From positions 2,836,132-2,900,131 of the forward strand of contig OY282519.1 in NCBI GenBank assembly GCA_958296405.1: a stretch of 64,000 nt of DNA. Direction: 5' to 3'. Within the stretch, counting starts at the first letter, position 1, and every line of letters starts with the position of its first letter. The translations under genes and the position numbers were made by a program. A model generated the notes under the pieces. It was not told the DNA's origin. It saw only the letters and a list, made by a program, of their open reading frames with translations, and searched no databases. The DNA is from an uncultured Pseudomonadales bacterium (GTDB lineage: Bacteria; Pseudomonadota; Gammaproteobacteria; Pseudomonadales; Azotimanducaceae). Below are positions 50,319 through 63,068 of the stretch, one piece after another.

Positions 50319-51737
50319 TCAGCGGGCGTTGGCGAGGCGTTCGCGCAGCGCCACCACCGGGCCGACGATGGTGGTCGTGGGCCCGGGCAAGCGCTTTTGC
50401 CGCACTTGCTCGGCAATGGCCGCGATGGGCGCCACCACCACCGCTTGATCCGGCAACGTGCCGCGCGAAATGGTGGCCGCCGGCGTGGCCGCGTCCATGC
50501 CGTGCTCGATGAGCCGCTGCGCCAGTTGCGCAAGGCCGCCAAGACCCATGTACACCACCAGCGTTTGGCCGGGGCGCGCGAGTTCCGGCCAATCCAGGTT
50601 CACCACGTTGTCCTTGAGGTGGCCAGTGACGAAGCGCACGGACTGTGCTAAGTCGCGGTGCGTCAGCGGAATGCCGGCGTAGGCCGCGCAACCCAAGCCG
50701 GCGGTGACGCCGGGGATCACCTCAAAATGGATGCCGAGGTCGCTGAGCGTCTCGATCTCCTCGCCGCCGCGGCCGAAGATGAATGGGTCGCCACCCTTCA
50801 GCCGCGCCACGCGCTGGCCGGCGCGGGCGTCCTTCAGCAGCATGGCGTTGATCTCGGCTTGGCGGGCGCTGTGAAACGCGCGCCGCTTGCCGACGTAGAT
50901 GCGCTCGGCGTCGCGCCGGCAACGCGCCAGAACGGCCGGGGACACCAAGTTGTCGTAATACACCACATCCGCCCGCTGCAGCGCGCCCAATGCCTTGAGG
51001 GTGAGCAGGTCCGGATCGCCCGGGCCGGCCCCCACCAGCGAGACGAAGCCTTGCGCTTGCCCGCCTGCGGCGAGCCGCTCGAGACTCGCTTGCGCCGCGG
51101 CGTCCTCGCCTCGCGCCGCCAACTCCGCCGCCGGGCCATCGAGGGCGCGCCGCCAGAAGTGGCGCCGCGCCAAGGCGTCCGGCAACGCCGCGTTGAAGAC
51201 GCGCCGATGGCGACGGATGAAGTCTGCGATGCGCCCGATGCCGGCTGGCAAGATCGCCTCGATGCGCTCGCGCAGGTGCATGGCGAGGGCCGGCGAGGCG
51301 CCGCCCGTGCCGATGGCGACCGTGACGCTGCCCCGTTCCACCACGCTCGGAAATGTCGCGGTGCAAAGCGCAGTGTCGTCCACGGTGTTCACCAGCACCG
51401 CCCGGGCACGGCAAGCCTCGAAGACCTGGCGGTTCACGGCGCGCTCGCCGGTGGCGGCGATCACCAATAGCTGCCCGTCCGCGTCCGCTTCTTGGAACGC
51501 CCGCTTGGTCGCCCGCACCCGCTGCACCGCCGCCAAGCGCTGCACAACGGGGTGGAGTTCGGGCGCCACCACCGTCACGTCCGCGTGAGCCTTGAGCAGC
51601 GCGTCGATCTTGCGCGCGGCGACGGCGCCGGCGCCGACGACGAGGCAGGGTTGGTCGGCAAGCCGCAAGAAGAGCGGCAGTGGTTGCGGCGCGGAGTCGC
51701 CGTGAGCGCCCCCGGCGTCAGCAGCCGAGGTGCTCAT
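50319..51737 (-). CDS. cysG: Siroheme synthase CysG (trifunctional)
   Basis: 472 residues. The N-terminal part (about 20–220) is the precorrin-2 dehydrogenase/sirohydrochlorin ferrochelatase module, with NAD motif [13 protein letters not shown] and [11 protein letters not shown]. The C-terminal part (about 228–472) is uroporphyrinogen-III C-methyltransferase, with [32 protein letters not shown] and YMGLGGL. It makes siroheme for assimilatory sulfite or nitrite reductase. Length and domain order match E. coli CysG. It lies 57 bp after serS on the same strand, as in Pseudomonas. Confidence 0.95.
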   Translation of the reverse strand: MSTSAADAGGAHGDSAPQPLPLFLRLADQPCLVVGAGAVAARKIDALLKAHADVTVVAPELHPVVQRLAAVQRVRATKRAFQEADADGQLLVIAATGERAVNRQVFEACRARAVLVNTVDDTALCTATFPSVVERGSVTVAIGTGGASPALAMHLRERIEAILPAGIGRIADFIRRHRRVFNAALPDALARRHFWRRALDGPAAELAARGEDAAAQASLERLAAGGQAQGFVSLVGAGPGDPDLLTLKALGALQRADVVYYDNLVSPAVLARCRRDAERIYVGKRRAFHSARQAEINAMLLKDARAGQRVARLKGGDPFIFGRGGEEIETLSDLGIHFEVIPGVTAGLGCAAYAGIPLTHRDLAQSVRFVTGHLKDNVVNLDWPELARPGQTLVVYMGLGGLAQLAQRLIEHGMDAATPAATISRGTLPDQAVVVAPIAAIAEQVRQKRLPGPTTTIVGPVVALRERLANAR

Positions 51738-51794
51738 GGCGCCCTGTTTGGCAAGGCTGGCACGATGCCGCCGGCGCGGCCCAGGAGCGGCGCA

Positions 51795-53078
51795 TCAGCC
51801 GCCGCGCGCAAGCTCCAGCCTTGATGCACCGCCCATGTAGGGCCGCAGCGCGGTGGGAATGGCCACTTGCCGCTCGCCATCTTGGTAGTTCTCCAACACG
51901 GCGATGAGCGCCCGACCGACCGCGAGGCCAGACCCATTCAGCGTGTGAACCAAGTGCGGGCGGCCGCTGGCTTGGTCTCGGTAGCGCGCCATCATGCGCC
52001 GCGCTTGGAAATCGAGAAAGTTGCTGCACGAGGAAATCTCCCGGTACTGGCTTTGGCCCGGCAGCCACACCTCAAGGTCGATGGTCTTCGCCGCGGCAAA
52101 GCCGAGGTCGCCGCCGCACAGCGCTACGACGCGGTACGGCAATTCGAGGCGTTGCAGGATGGCTTCCGCGTGGCCGGTGAGCGCGTCCAATGCCTGCCAA
52201 GACTGCCCCGGCTCGACGATTTGCACCAGTTCCACCTTCTCGAACTGATGTTGGCGGAAGATGCCCCGCGTGTCCTTGCCGTAGCTGCCGACTTCGCGGC
52301 GAAAGCACGGCGTGTGCGCCACATAGCGCCGCGGCAGCTCTGCCGCATCCAGGATTTCGCCCCGCACCAAGTTGGTCACCGGCGTTTCCGCGGTGGGAAT
52401 GAGGTAGTAGCGCTCGTCGCCGGCCACCGCGAACTGCTCGTCCTCGAACTTCGGCAACTGGCCGGTGCCCTTGAGCGATTCAGCGTTCACGAGGTAGGGA
52501 ACGTACACCTCCTCGTAGCCATGCTCTTGGGTGTGAATGTCCAGCATGAACTGCGTCAGCGCCCGATGCAGGCGCGCCACCGCGCCGGCGAGCACCACGA
52601 AGCGCGAGCCGGCGATCTTCACGGCCGCCTCGGAGTCGAGCGCAGCCCCGGCAAGGTCCACATGGTCTTTGGGCTGAAAGTCGAACGCCGGGCGCTCCCC
52701 CCAAGTGCGAAGCTCCACGTTGTCGCGCTCATCGGCGCCCGGCGGCACCGACGCGTCCGGCAGGTTCGGCACCGCATCGAGAAAGCCGTCGAGTTCCGCC
52801 TGCACCGCGGTGAACTGTTGGCGGGCGGTTTCAAGGCGCCGGCCCAAGTCTCCCACCTCGGCGATCAACGGCGCGATGTCCGCGCCGCTCGCCTTGGCGC
52901 GGCCGATGGCCTTGGAGCGGGCGTTGCGCTCCGCCTGCAGCGCTTCGGTCTGCTCCTGCCGGCGTCGGCGCGCGGCCTCCAGCGCCGCGAACCGCTCTAG
53001 GTCGAAGTGGAAGTTGCGCACCTTGAGGGCGTCCCGCACGGCGGCGGGGTCGCGGCGCAATTGGTTGCGGTCGAGCAC
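51795..53078 (-). CDS. serS: Seryl-tRNA synthetase
   Basis: 427 residues, class II aminoacyl-tRNA synthetase that charges tRNA-Ser. The N-terminal coiled-coil arm (about 25–100, rich in Arg/Glu/Ala) contacts the long variable arm of tRNA-Ser. Class II motifs are seen: motif 2 as [21 protein letters not shown] and motif 3 in [22 protein letters not shown] at 53078 is the start, since the family opens with MLD; longer in-frame extensions overlap crcB. One base separates it from the crcB stop. Confidence 0.95.
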   Translation of the reverse strand: MLDRNQLRRDPAAVRDALKVRNFHFDLERFAALEAARRRRQEQTEALQAERNARSKAIGRAKASGADIAPLIAEVGDLGRRLETARQQFTAVQAELDGFLDAVPNLPDASVPPGADERDNVELRTWGERPAFDFQPKDHVDLAGAALDSEAAVKIAGSRFVVLAGAVARLHRALTQFMLDIHTQEHGYEEVYVPYLVNAESLKGTGQLPKFEDEQFAVAGDERYYLIPTAETPVTNLVRGEILDAAELPRRYVAHTPCFRREVGSYGKDTRGIFRQHQFEKVELVQIVEPGQSWQALDALTGHAEAILQRLELPYRVVALCGGDLGFAAAKTIDLEVWLPGQSQYREISSCSNFLDFQARRMMARYRDQASGRPHLVHTLNGSGLAVGRALIAVLENYQDGERQVAIPTALRPYMGGASRLELARGG

Positions 53079-53079
53079 C

Positions 53080-53448
53080 TCAGCCACCGCCCAAGCGCAG
53101 CCCAGCCCAAGCGGCCGCGACGCAGACGGCGACGCTGGCGAAGACATATGCCAGCGCGGGCAGCCATTTGGCGTCCTGCAGCAACACGACGGTTTCGAGC
53201 GAGAACGCCGAGAATGTGGTGAAGGCGCCCAACACGCCCACCACCAAGAAGGGCTGTGCGAACGCGAAGCGCTCCCGCTGGCCGGCGGCGCCAATCAGCA
53301 GGCCGATGGCGAGGGAGCCGGCGACATTGACCACCAAGGTGCCCCACGGGAATTGCAGGCCGCCGCGGTCGGCGAGGTACATCGCCAAGTAGCGGCCCAT
53401 GGCGCCGACAGCGCCGCCGGCGGCGATCCAGCAGAGGGTTTTGATCAC
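53080..53448 (-). CDS. crcB: Fluoride ion channel CrcB (Fluc)
   Basis: 122 residues with four transmembrane helices, which form a dual-topology dimer exporting F-. Diagnostic segments are [11 protein letters not shown] near the N-terminus, [11 protein letters not shown] with the conserved Asn, and [15 protein letters not shown] with the Phe-box residues. No fluoride riboswitch is recognised before it. It lies between rarA and serS and is probably co-transcribed with both. Confidence 0.92.
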   Translation of the reverse strand: MIKTLCWIAAGGAVGAMGRYLAMYLADRGGLQFPWGTLVVNVAGSLAIGLLIGAAGQRERFAFAQPFLVVGVLGAFTTFSAFSLETVVLLQDAKWLPALAYVFASVAVCVAAAWAGLRLGGG

Positions 53449-53472
53449 GGCGGCTTGTCGGCGTTGCGAGGG

Positions 53473-54780
53473 TCAGCCCGGCGGCCGCTTGTCCGCGGCG
53501 GCGCGGTCCTTGGCTCTTAGTGTAGCCAATCTGCGGGCGATTTTGCCTTCCAAGCCCCGTTCCGTCGGGCGATAGAAGGCGATGTCTTCCATTTCGTCCG
53601 GGAGGTAGCGTTCCCCGGCGGCATAGGCGTCGGCCTCGGTGTGGGCGTAGCGATAGCCTTCGCCATGCCCCAAGGACTGCATCAGGCGCGTGGGTGCGTT
53701 CTTGAACCGCGCTGGCACCGCATAGCTCGGATGGGCGCGCACGAACTCCTGCGCAGCGCCGAACGCCGCATAGACGGCGTTGCTCTTGGGCACGCAAGCG
53801 AGATAGGCAACGGCTTGCGCGATGGCGAGCTCGCCTTCGGGTGAGCCCAAGCGGTGGTAGGCGTCCCAAGCGTCTAGGGCGAGCTGCAGGCTGCGTGGGT
53901 CTGCCAAGCCTACGTCCTCGCTGGCGATGCGCACCACACGCCGCGCGATGTAGAGCGGGTCGCAGCCGCCATCGAGCATCCGCGCCAGCCAGTACAGGGC
54001 GGCGTCCGGCGCACTGCCGCGCACCGCCTTGTGCAGAGCGGAAATCTGATCGTAGAAGGCGTCGCCGCCCTTGTCGAAGCGGCGGTGCCGTTGGCCCGTG
54101 GCATCCACCACATGCTGCAGGCGGATCGTGCCCTCGGCCAGTTGCGCGGCGATTTCCAAGGCGTTCAAGAGGCGCCGCGCATCGCCGTCTGCGTTCGCAA
54201 TCAACTGCTCTTGGGCGTCCGCGTTGATCGCCATGCCAGGCAGCTCGCGCTGCAGCGCCCGCTCAACCAGTTGCTGAAGTTCCTCGTCGCCAAGCGGACG
54301 CAACACGTAGACGCGGGTGCGCGACAACAGCGCCACATTCACCTCGAACGATGGATTCTCCGTGGTGGCGCCGACGAAGACGACGGTGCCCCGCTCCACA
54401 TGGGGCAGGAAGGCGTCCTGCTGCGCCTTGTTGAAGCGATGCGCCTCGTCGACGAAGAGCACGGTGGGGACGTCGGGATGCGCCTCGGCGTCCGCGATGG
54501 CGGCGCGCACATCGCGCACCCCGGCAAGCACCGCCGAGAGGCTCGCCCAACGCGCGCCGGCGGCGTCGGCAAGAATCTTGGCGAGCGTCGTCTTGCCGGT
54601 GCCCGGCGGCCCCCACAGGATCATCGAAGCAACGCGGCGGGTGGCCGCAAGGCGGGCGAGCGGACGCTCGGGCCCCAACAGATGCCGTTGGCCGACGAAC
54701 TCCGCGAGCGTCGTCGGGCGCAGGCGCGCCGCCAACGGGGCGTCAGCTGGGAGCGGGGCTGACGGGCTGGCCGATGACAT
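53473..54780 (-). CDS. rarA: Replication-associated recombination protein RarA (MgsA family AAA+ ATPase)
   Basis: 435 residues, close to the E. coli length (447). It is a clamp-loader-like AAA+ ATPase acting at stalled forks and at gaps in SSB-coated DNA. Walker A is GPPGTGKTT (about 56–64), Walker B VLFVDEAHR, sensor 1 GATTENPSF; the C-terminal tetramerisation region contains FYDQISALHKAVRGS and GGCDPLYIARR. Its 5' end overlaps lolA by 38 bp, as commonly seen for lolA–rarA. Confidence 0.95.
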   Translation of the reverse strand: MSSASPSAPLPADAPLAARLRPTTLAEFVGQRHLLGPERPLARLAATRRVASMILWGPPGTGKTTLAKILADAAGARWASLSAVLAGVRDVRAAIADAEAHPDVPTVLFVDEAHRFNKAQQDAFLPHVERGTVVFVGATTENPSFEVNVALLSRTRVYVLRPLGDEELQQLVERALQRELPGMAINADAQEQLIANADGDARRLLNALEIAAQLAEGTIRLQHVVDATGQRHRRFDKGGDAFYDQISALHKAVRGSAPDAALYWLARMLDGGCDPLYIARRVVRIASEDVGLADPRSLQLALDAWDAYHRLGSPEGELAIAQAVAYLACVPKSNAVYAAFGAAQEFVRAHPSYAVPARFKNAPTRLMQSLGHGEGYRYAHTEADAYAAGERYLPDEMEDIAFYRPTERGLEGKIARRLATLRAKDRAAADKRPPG

Positions 54781-55405
54781 CGACGCCTTCGGGAATCTCG
54801 AAACGAAACGTGGCGGGGGGCAACTCGGGATTCAGCACGGCATCGCTGAAGGTGATGCGCGTCGCTTGGTCGAGATGGTCGAGGATGTCGAGGCGCTTGA
54901 GCAGGCCATCCGCGAACTCAAGGCGGATGCTCCGGTACAGCGAGCGCTCGTCGGTGGGTGTCAGCGCGAACGCCAAGGCATCACCGTCACCCGCCTCTTG
55001 CGCCACGCCGAAGTGACGCGCCAGCGCCGCCGGGCCTTGCATCAGCACCTGCGCCGGCGAATCGCGGAACACTTCCTGGGCGGCTTGAATGGTCACTTGC
55101 GCGAGTTCCGCGTCGAAGACGTACAGGTTGACGCCGTCCGCCACCAAGAGCTGCGGGTGCGGCGGCAAAGACTCCCAGCGGAAGCGTCCTGGGCGTTCCA
55201 GGTGGATGGTGCCGGCGCTCGCCTCAAGGAGACGCCCAGCCGTGCCGACCACCACTTGCTCGAAGTGCGCGGTGTAGCTTTGCATGGCGTCCAGCAGCGT
55301 GTTCAGCCGGCCGGCGTCATCCGCGCCCGCTTGGCAGCAGCCGACGAGCGCTGCCGCGATGCCGGCGCGCCGCCAGCGGTCAGTGGCGCGACGCCAGCAC
55401 TTCAC
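54743..55405 (-). CDS. lolA: Outer-membrane lipoprotein carrier LolA
   Basis: 220 residues with a signal peptide of about 28 (…GIAAALVGCCQAGA). LolA carries lipoproteins across the periplasm from LolCDE to LolB. Visible features are the opening LLDAMQSYTAHFEQ, the GTIHLERPGRFRWE hairpin and LVADGVNLYVFDAELAQV. It starts at GTG, overlaps the end of ftsK by 26 bp and the start of rarA by 38 bp. This marks the organism as Gram-negative with an outer membrane, in line with the autotransporter barrel of adhesin A. Confidence 0.92.
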   Translation of the reverse strand: MKCWRRATDRWRRAGIAAALVGCCQAGADDAGRLNTLLDAMQSYTAHFEQVVVGTAGRLLEASAGTIHLERPGRFRWESLPPHPQLLVADGVNLYVFDAELAQVTIQAAQEVFRDSPAQVLMQGPAALARHFGVAQEAGDGDALAFALTPTDERSLYRSIRLEFADGLLKRLDILDHLDQATRITFSDAVLNPELPPATFRFEIPEGVDVIGQPVSPAPS

Positions 55406-57665
55406 GGTTGCCGCTCACGTCCACCGCGCTCACAACGCCAGCCTCCTCCATCGCTTCCACCAAGCGGGCCGCGCGTTGATAGCCGACGCGGAGTTTGCGC
55501 TGCACAGACGAGATGGACACGCGCCCAGCGTTCAGCACAAAGTCCACGGCCTCATCGTAAAGCGGATCTGATTGCTCCGCGTCGCGGCCGTCGCTCAAGT
55601 CCAACGTGCCCGGCACATCCGTCGCGGCGCCGGTGGCCAACAGCCCCTGGATGTAGTCCGGCTCTGCCCGTTGGCGCCAATCCGCCACCACGCCATGCAC
55701 CTCGTTTTCATCCACAAAGGCGCCATGCACCCGCGTCGGCACGCTGGTGCCGGGCGGCAGGTAGAGCATGTCGCCATGCCCCAACAGCTGCTCGGCGCCG
55801 CCCTGGTCCAACACCACCCGCGAGTTCAACGCGCTGGACACCTGAAAGCTGATGCGGCTTGGAATGTTGGACTTGATGAGGCCGGTGATCACGTCCACGG
55901 AAGGGCGTTGCGTGGCGAGCACCAAGTGGATGCCCGCCGCCCGCGCCTTCTGGGCGATGCGGGCGATGAGCTGATCGACCTTCTTGCCGACCACCATCAT
56001 CAAGTCTGCAAACTCGTCGATGACCACCAAGATGAGCGGCAACCGCTCCAACGCCGGCGCATCGACGCCGTTGGGCGCCAGCGGATCCTCGATGGGCTCG
56101 CCGCGCTTTGCGGCCTCGTCCATCTTGCGGTTGAAGCCCTCCAAGTTGCGCACGCCCAAAGCCGCCATCAGGCGGTAGCGGCGCTCCATCTCACCCACGC
56201 ACCAGTTGAGCGCGGCGGCGGCGTCCTTCATGTCCGTCACCACGGGCGTCAAGAGGTGCGGGATGTCCGCGTACACCGCGAGCTCCAACATCTTCGGGTC
56301 TACCAAGATGAGGCGCAGTTCCGCCGGCGACGCCTTGTAGAGCATGGAGATGAGCATGGCATTCACGCCGACGGACTTGCCGGAGCCGGTGGTGCCGGCG
56401 ATGAGCAGGTGCGGCATGCGCGCGATGTCCGCGAGCACCGGCTCGCCGGCGATGTCCTTGCCCAACGCCATCGTCAACGGTGAAGTGGCTTCGCGGAAGG
56501 CGCGGGAATCCAAAATCTCGTGCAGCCGCACCATGGCGCGGCGTTCGTTGGGAATCTCGATGCCCACCACGGATTTGCCGGGGATGACGTCCACGATGCG
56601 TACGCTGACGACCGTAAGTTCCCGTGCCAAATCCTTCGCCAAATTATTGATTTTGCTTACTTTGACACCAGGTGCCGGCTGCATCTCGAAGCGCGTCACC
56701 ACCGGCCCCGGCACCACCGAGGTGACTTCCGCGGCCACGCCGAAGTCCTGCAGCCGCTCCTCCAAGGACCGCGCCATGTCTTGCAGGGATTCATCCGAGA
56801 AGCCGCCTTGGGCGATCTTCGCCGGGCGTTCGAGGAGGCCCAAATCCGGCAGCGCGGCCACCTCGGTGGGGCGTTCGATTTGCTGCTTGGCGCGGCGACG
56901 CGCCGGGGGGGTGTCCGCTGTTGGCGTGGCCGCGGGCCTTGCTTGAGGTTTGGATGGCGTTCGCCGGGGCGCCGGCGCCATGTCCACGGACACTTCGGCG
57001 CGCACCCTGCGCGACTCTCTCGGCTTTGGCCAAGCGGCCCGCACCGCACGGGCCGCCAAGGCCCAGCCGCGCTGCAACCCCTTGCCCAATGCTTCGCACA
57101 TGTCCAGCCACGGCCAGCCAAGCGCCGCCGGCGCGCTCACCAGCAGCACGGCGATGGCCACCAATGTGATGCCGGGCCAATGCAGCGCCGGCAAGCTGAG
57201 CGTCACCAGCGAAGCGCCCAAGGCGCCGCCGGGGCCGGCGTTCGCCGGCAGATCGAGGCCGGGGCCCTTGGCCACATGCAGGTCCGCCAAGACACAAGCG
57301 GCGATGGCGATGCCCAAACAGCCGAACGCACGGGCGCCGACCAACGGCCAAGACCAAGGCGGCGTGGCGGCGAACCATGTTCGCAACGCGGCGAACACGA
57401 GCCCGAGCGGCAACAGGTAGGCCGCCCAGCCGAACACCAAGAGCGTGATGTCCGCCACCCAAGCGCCGCTCAAGCCCACCAAGTTGGAGGCTGTGGCGTT
57501 TGGGTCTGCGAAGGTGACCGCGGGATCGCTCGGCGAATAGGAGGCGATGGCTAGGAAGGCGTAGAGGGCCAAGGCCGCCAAAACGACCAAGGCGATTTGG
57601 CGAATGGGCAGAAACGAGCCCGACGAGGCGGCCAACGTAGCTCCGGCGCAGCGCGTGGCTGCCAT
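55380..57665 (-). CDS. ftsK: DNA translocase FtsK
   Basis: 761 residues from ATG 57665. Four or five N-terminal transmembrane helices (to about 190) anchor it at the septum. A short Pro/Arg/Ala-rich linker (about 220–300) leads to the motor (about 300–680), with Walker A AGTTGSGKSVGVN and Walker B LILVVIDEFADLM, and the RPSVDVITGLIKSNIP segment. The C-terminal winged-helix gamma domain (SVQRKLRVGYQRAARLVEAM) would read KOPS and activate XerCD at dif. The linker is much shorter than in E. coli FtsK (1,329 aa). An open frame extends upstream to 58136, but it lies across the divergent genes and looks non-coding. Confidence 0.95.
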   Translation of the reverse strand: MAATRCAGATLAASSGSFLPIRQIALVVLAALALYAFLAIASYSPSDPAVTFADPNATASNLVGLSGAWVADITLLVFGWAAYLLPLGLVFAALRTWFAATPPWSWPLVGARAFGCLGIAIAACVLADLHVAKGPGLDLPANAGPGGALGASLVTLSLPALHWPGITLVAIAVLLVSAPAALGWPWLDMCEALGKGLQRGWALAARAVRAAWPKPRESRRVRAEVSVDMAPAPRRTPSKPQARPAATPTADTPPARRRAKQQIERPTEVAALPDLGLLERPAKIAQGGFSDESLQDMARSLEERLQDFGVAAEVTSVVPGPVVTRFEMQPAPGVKVSKINNLAKDLARELTVVSVRIVDVIPGKSVVGIEIPNERRAMVRLHEILDSRAFREATSPLTMALGKDIAGEPVLADIARMPHLLIAGTTGSGKSVGVNAMLISMLYKASPAELRLILVDPKMLELAVYADIPHLLTPVVTDMKDAAAALNWCVGEMERRYRLMAALGVRNLEGFNRKMDEAAKRGEPIEDPLAPNGVDAPALERLPLILVVIDEFADLMMVVGKKVDQLIARIAQKARAAGIHLVLATQRPSVDVITGLIKSNIPSRISFQVSSALNSRVVLDQGGAEQLLGHGDMLYLPPGTSVPTRVHGAFVDENEVHGVVADWRQRAEPDYIQGLLATGAATDVPGTLDLSDGRDAEQSDPLYDEAVDFVLNAGRVSISSVQRKLRVGYQRAARLVEAMEEAGVVSAVDVSGNREVLASRH

Positions 57666-57717
57666 TGTACCCGCCTTGGGGCTGCCTGATGCCGATTCGC
57701 AAGGGGCCGCGAGCAGC

Positions 57718-57746
57718 TTTGGCGCGCGCGGCGCATGGCTTATGAT
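57718..57746 (+). promoter_or_regulatory. Candidate promoter for the PA4642-like–trxB–aat–ate–infA run
   Basis: TTTGGC at 57718–57723 and TATGAT at 57741–57746 with a 17-bp spacer, in the short gap between divergent ftsK and the next gene. Predicted transcription would begin some 18 bp before the ATG at 57771. Confidence 0.5.
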
Positions 57747-57770
57747 GGCGCGTTTTGCGATCCACCCCGC

Positions 57771-59695
<1,925 letters not shown>

Positions 59696-59703
<8 letters not shown>

Positions 59704-60484
59704 CGGCGCCGGCGCTGGCCGGTTCGTCCAGCGGCGCTTCCTGCTGACACCGGACCATCCGTGCGGCTATCTCGCGGGCCGTCAAGCGCGAACGCTGTTC
59801 CTGCATCCCGACGAACCACATGGCAGCGCCGAATACCAAGCGTTGGCAGTGGCCGGGTTCCGGCGCGCCGGCGAGCACCTCTACCGGCCCCGCTGCGCCG
59901 GCTGCCAGGCATGCGTGCCGGCGCGGGTGCCGGTGGAGCGCTTCGTCCTCAAGCGCCGCTTCCGGCGGGTGCTCGCCCGCAACGAAGATGTGTCTGTGCG
60001 GGTGGAGCCAGCCGGGTTCGACGAGGCACGTTATGACCTCTACGAACGCTACATCGCGGTGCGCCATGCCGAGGGTGACATGCATCCCGCGAGCCCTGAG
60101 CAGTTCCGCTCGTTCTTGGACGGCGCGGCATGGAGCGGATCCTTCTTCCTGTGCGGCTACCTCGATGGGGCGCTGGTGGTCGTGGCGGCGACGGACGCGA
60201 TGGCAGCCGGGCTCTCCGCCATCTTCACGTTCTTCGAGCCGCGCTTGGAAGCGCGCAGCCTCGGCGTGTACGCCGTGCTGCGGCAAATCGAGGAATGTCG
60301 CCGCCGCGGGCTGACGCACCTCTACCTTGGCTATTGGATTGCGGAGGCCGCGAAAATGCGCTACAAAGCAGACTATCGCCCGATTGAACTGCTCACCAAC
60401 CGCGGTTGGGTGGAGGCGGATCAGGCTTGGCTCGCGCGCCCGATGCCACGCGCCCCGATGCCAAGGGAACGGATGACGCTTTAG
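59696..60484 (+). CDS. bpt: Aspartate/glutamate leucyltransferase (Ate/Bpt family)
   Basis: 262 residues from ATG 59696. In bacteria this family (Bpt) adds Leu to proteins with N-terminal Asp or Glu; it is homologous to eukaryotic Ate1 arginyltransferase. The N-terminal cysteine motif [18 protein letters not shown] is intact, and the C-terminal GNAT-like part has [27 protein letters not shown] and [13 protein letters not shown]. Substrate preference for Leu is inferred from the bacterial family. It lies between aat and infA, so both N-degron transferases are co-expressed. Confidence 0.92.
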
Positions 60485-60491
60485 GGAACGG

Positions 60492-60710
60492 ATGCCGAAA
60501 GAAGAACAGATCGAGATGCAGGGCACGGTGATCGACACCCTGCCCAACACCACGTTCCGCGTGGAGTTGGAAAACGGCCATGTGGTGACCACCCACATCT
60601 CCGGCAAGATGCGCAAGAACTACATTCGCATCCTGACGGGCGACAAGGTGAAGGTGGAACTCACGCCCTACGACCTCACCAAGGGGCGCATCACCTTCCG
60701 CGAACGCTGA
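60492..60710 (+). CDS. infA: Translation initiation factor IF-1
   Basis: 72 residues, exactly the family length. A single S1/OB-fold domain that binds the ribosomal A site during initiation. The segments [39 protein letters not shown] and RITFRER are diagnostic. It follows bpt by 7 bp. Confidence 0.98.
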   Translation: MPKEEQIEMQGTVIDTLPNTTFRVELENGHVVTTHISGKMRKNYIRILTGDKVKVELTPYDLTKGRITFRER

Positions 60711-60768
60711 TCCGCGGCAAGCCGCCGCTTCCTTCCCCCTGCCCTATCCGCCGCTTGTCACCTGCACC

Positions 60769-60787
60769 GCTCGCCTTTGGGGCGAGC
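60769..60787. terminator. Possible bidirectional terminator between infA and clpA
   Basis: A perfect 7-bp stem GCTCGCC/GGCGAGC with loop TTTGG lies between the convergent infA and clpA genes. No long T tract is present on either side, so the assignment rests on position and the GC-rich stem. Confidence 0.4.
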
Positions 60788-60803
60788 CCGTCAAGGGACT
60801 GCT

Positions 60804-63065
60804 TCAGGCTGGATGGCCTTCGAGGGCTTCCACGGCGAGATCGTCTTCCTCCACGGTGACGCGCACCACGCCGCCGCCATTGGCGAGGTCGCCAAACAGG
60901 ATGTCTTCCGCCAATTGGCGCTTGATCTTCTCTTGGATGAGGCGCTGCATGGGCCGAGCGCCCATCTTCTCGTCGTAGCCTTCCCGCGCCAGCCAGTTCC
61001 GCGCGGCGTCGTCCACCTCAAGTTGCACCTTCTTGGCGTCCAGTTGCGCCTGCAGCTCCACCAAGAACTTGTCCACGATGGTTTTGATCACGTCCATCGG
61101 CAGCGCGTTGAACTGCATGATGGCGTCCAGACGGTTGCGGAACTCCGGCATGAACATCTTCTTCAACGTGCCCATCGCATCGCTTGAGTGATCCTGCGGC
61201 GCAAAGCCGATCGATGCCCGCGCCGCCTCTTGGGCGCCGGCGTTGGTCGTCATGATGAGCACGGTGTTGCGGAAATCCGCATGGCGGCCGTTGTTGTCCG
61301 TGAGGGTGCCGTGGTCCATCACCTGCAACAGCAAGTTGAACACCTCTGGGTGCGCCTTCTCGATTTCATCCAAGAGGATGACGCTGTGCGGATGCTTGGT
61401 GACGGCTTCCGTCAGCAGGCCCCCTTGGTCGAAGCCGACATAGCCAGGCGGTGCGCCGATCAGCCGCGACACGGTGTGGCGCTCCATGTACTCGGACATG
61501 TCGAAGCGCAGCAACTCGACGCCCATGATGTTGGCAAGCTGGCGGCACACCTCCGTTTTGCCGACGCCGGTGGGCCCGGCGAAGAGGAAGCTGCCGATGG
61601 GCTTTTCGTCCACCTTCAGCCCAGCGCGAGACAGCTTGATGGCCGAGGCCAGCGTCTCGATGGCTTCGTCTTGGCCGAACACCACCATCTTCAACCGCGC
61701 TTCCAGGTCCCGCAGGGCTTCCTTGTCTGACGTGGTGACCTGATTCGACGGGATGCGGGCGATCTTGGCGACCACATGCTCGACGTCCGTCGCGCCGATG
61801 GACTTTTTGCGCCGGCCCGGTGTGACCAGCTGCTGCGCGGCGCCGGCCTCGTCGATGACATCGATGGCCTTGTCGGGCATGAAGCGATCCGTGATGTAGC
61901 GGCCGGCGAGCTCCGCTGCGGCGCGCAGGGCGCGGTCTGTGTAGCGGAGTTGATAGTGATCCTCAAAGCGTGTCTTTAACCCCTTGAGAATCTTGTAAGT
62001 ATCCTCGACGCTCGGCTCCACGACATCGATCTTCTGGAAGCGCCGGGACAAGGCGCGATCTTTCTCGAAGATGCCTCGGTACTCCTGATAGGTGGTGGAA
62101 CCCATGCAGCGGATGTCGCCTGAGGCGAGCAGGGGCTTCAGCAGATTGGAGGCGTCCATGACGCCGCCGGAGGCGGCGCCGGCGCCGATGATGGTGTGAA
62201 TCTCGTCGATGAAGAGAATGGCGTGCGGCGCGCGCTTCAACTCATTGAGCAGCATCTTGAAGCGTTTCTCGAAATCCCCCCGGTACTTGGTGCCGGCCAG
62301 CAGCGCACCCAAGTCCAGCGCATAAACGGCGCTCTCGCGCACCACTTCCGGCACGTCCTCATCGACAATGCGCTTCGCCAAGCCTTCCGCGATGGCCGTT
62401 TTGCCGACGCCGGATTCGCCCACCAGCAATGGATTGTTCTTGCGCCGTCGACAGAGGATCTGGATGACCCGCTCGACTTCGGCGTCCCTGCCGACCAAGG
62501 GATCCACCTTGCCGGCGCGGGCCAAATTGTTCAGGTCTGTGGCGAACGCCTCCAAGGCGCTTTGCGGACGGCTCTCGCCGCCCTCTTCCTCGCGCTCCTC
62601 GCGCGCTTCCGCGCCTTCGCCATCGGTGTCCACCTTCGAGATGCCGTGAGCGATGTAGTTCACGACGTCGATGCGCTTCACGTCCTGATGTTTCAGCAGG
62701 TTCACCGAATGCGTCTCTTGCTCGTTGAAGATGGCGACGAGCAGGTTCGCGCCCGTCACCTCCTTCCGGTTGCTGGATTGCACATGAAAGACAGCGCGGC
62801 GCAGCACCCGCTCGAAGCCCAACGTCGGCTGCGTGTCGCGATTGCTGTCTCCGGCGGGAATGAGAGGCGTGGTGCGCTCGATGTACTCCTCTAGCTCCGC
62901 TCGCAGGCGGTCGAGATCGACGCCCACCTTCTTCAGCACATCCACCGCCACGGCGTCGTCGAGCAGCGCGCGCAGCAAATGCTCGACGGTGATGAACTCG
63001 TGACGTTTCGCCTTCGCCTCCTTGAAGGCCTCGTTGATCGTCACTTGTATTTCCTTGCTGAGCAT
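60804..63065 (-). CDS. clpA: ATP-dependent Clp protease ATPase subunit ClpA
   Basis: 753 residues. A double AAA+ unfoldase that feeds ClpP. The N-domain (1–145) binds ClpS. The first Walker A is GESGVGKT and the second GPTGVGKT; sensor and box VII regions are intact. The ClpP-docking IGF tripeptide lies in [17 protein letters not shown], and the C-terminal [21 protein letters not shown] segment is typical. The ATG at 63065 is 3 bp after the clpS stop. An acidic stretch (roughly 150–165) marks the linker after the N-domain. Confidence 0.97.
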   Translation of the reverse strand: MLSKEIQVTINEAFKEAKAKRHEFITVEHLLRALLDDAVAVDVLKKVGVDLDRLRAELEEYIERTTPLIPAGDSNRDTQPTLGFERVLRRAVFHVQSSNRKEVTGANLLVAIFNEQETHSVNLLKHQDVKRIDVVNYIAHGISKVDTDGEGAEAREEREEEGGESRPQSALEAFATDLNNLARAGKVDPLVGRDAEVERVIQILCRRRKNNPLLVGESGVGKTAIAEGLAKRIVDEDVPEVVRESAVYALDLGALLAGTKYRGDFEKRFKMLLNELKRAPHAILFIDEIHTIIGAGAASGGVMDASNLLKPLLASGDIRCMGSTTYQEYRGIFEKDRALSRRFQKIDVVEPSVEDTYKILKGLKTRFEDHYQLRYTDRALRAAAELAGRYITDRFMPDKAIDVIDEAGAAQQLVTPGRRKKSIGATDVEHVVAKIARIPSNQVTTSDKEALRDLEARLKMVVFGQDEAIETLASAIKLSRAGLKVDEKPIGSFLFAGPTGVGKTEVCRQLANIMGVELLRFDMSEYMERHTVSRLIGAPPGYVGFDQGGLLTEAVTKHPHSVILLDEIEKAHPEVFNLLLQVMDHGTLTDNNGRHADFRNTVLIMTTNAGAQEAARASIGFAPQDHSSDAMGTLKKMFMPEFRNRLDAIMQFNALPMDVIKTIVDKFLVELQAQLDAKKVQLEVDDAARNWLAREGYDEKMGARPMQRLIQEKIKRQLAEDILFGDLANGGGVVRVTVEEDDLAVEALEGHPA

Positions 63066-63068
63066 GGG

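Noticed and set aside
53079-53294. Extension of SerRS upstream of 53078
   Set aside because: It overlaps crcB in another frame, and seryl-tRNA synthetases begin with the MLD segment found at 53078.
60781-61187. Plus-strand frames opposite clpA
   Set aside because: Antisense shadows of a well-conserved AAA+ gene with no features of their own.
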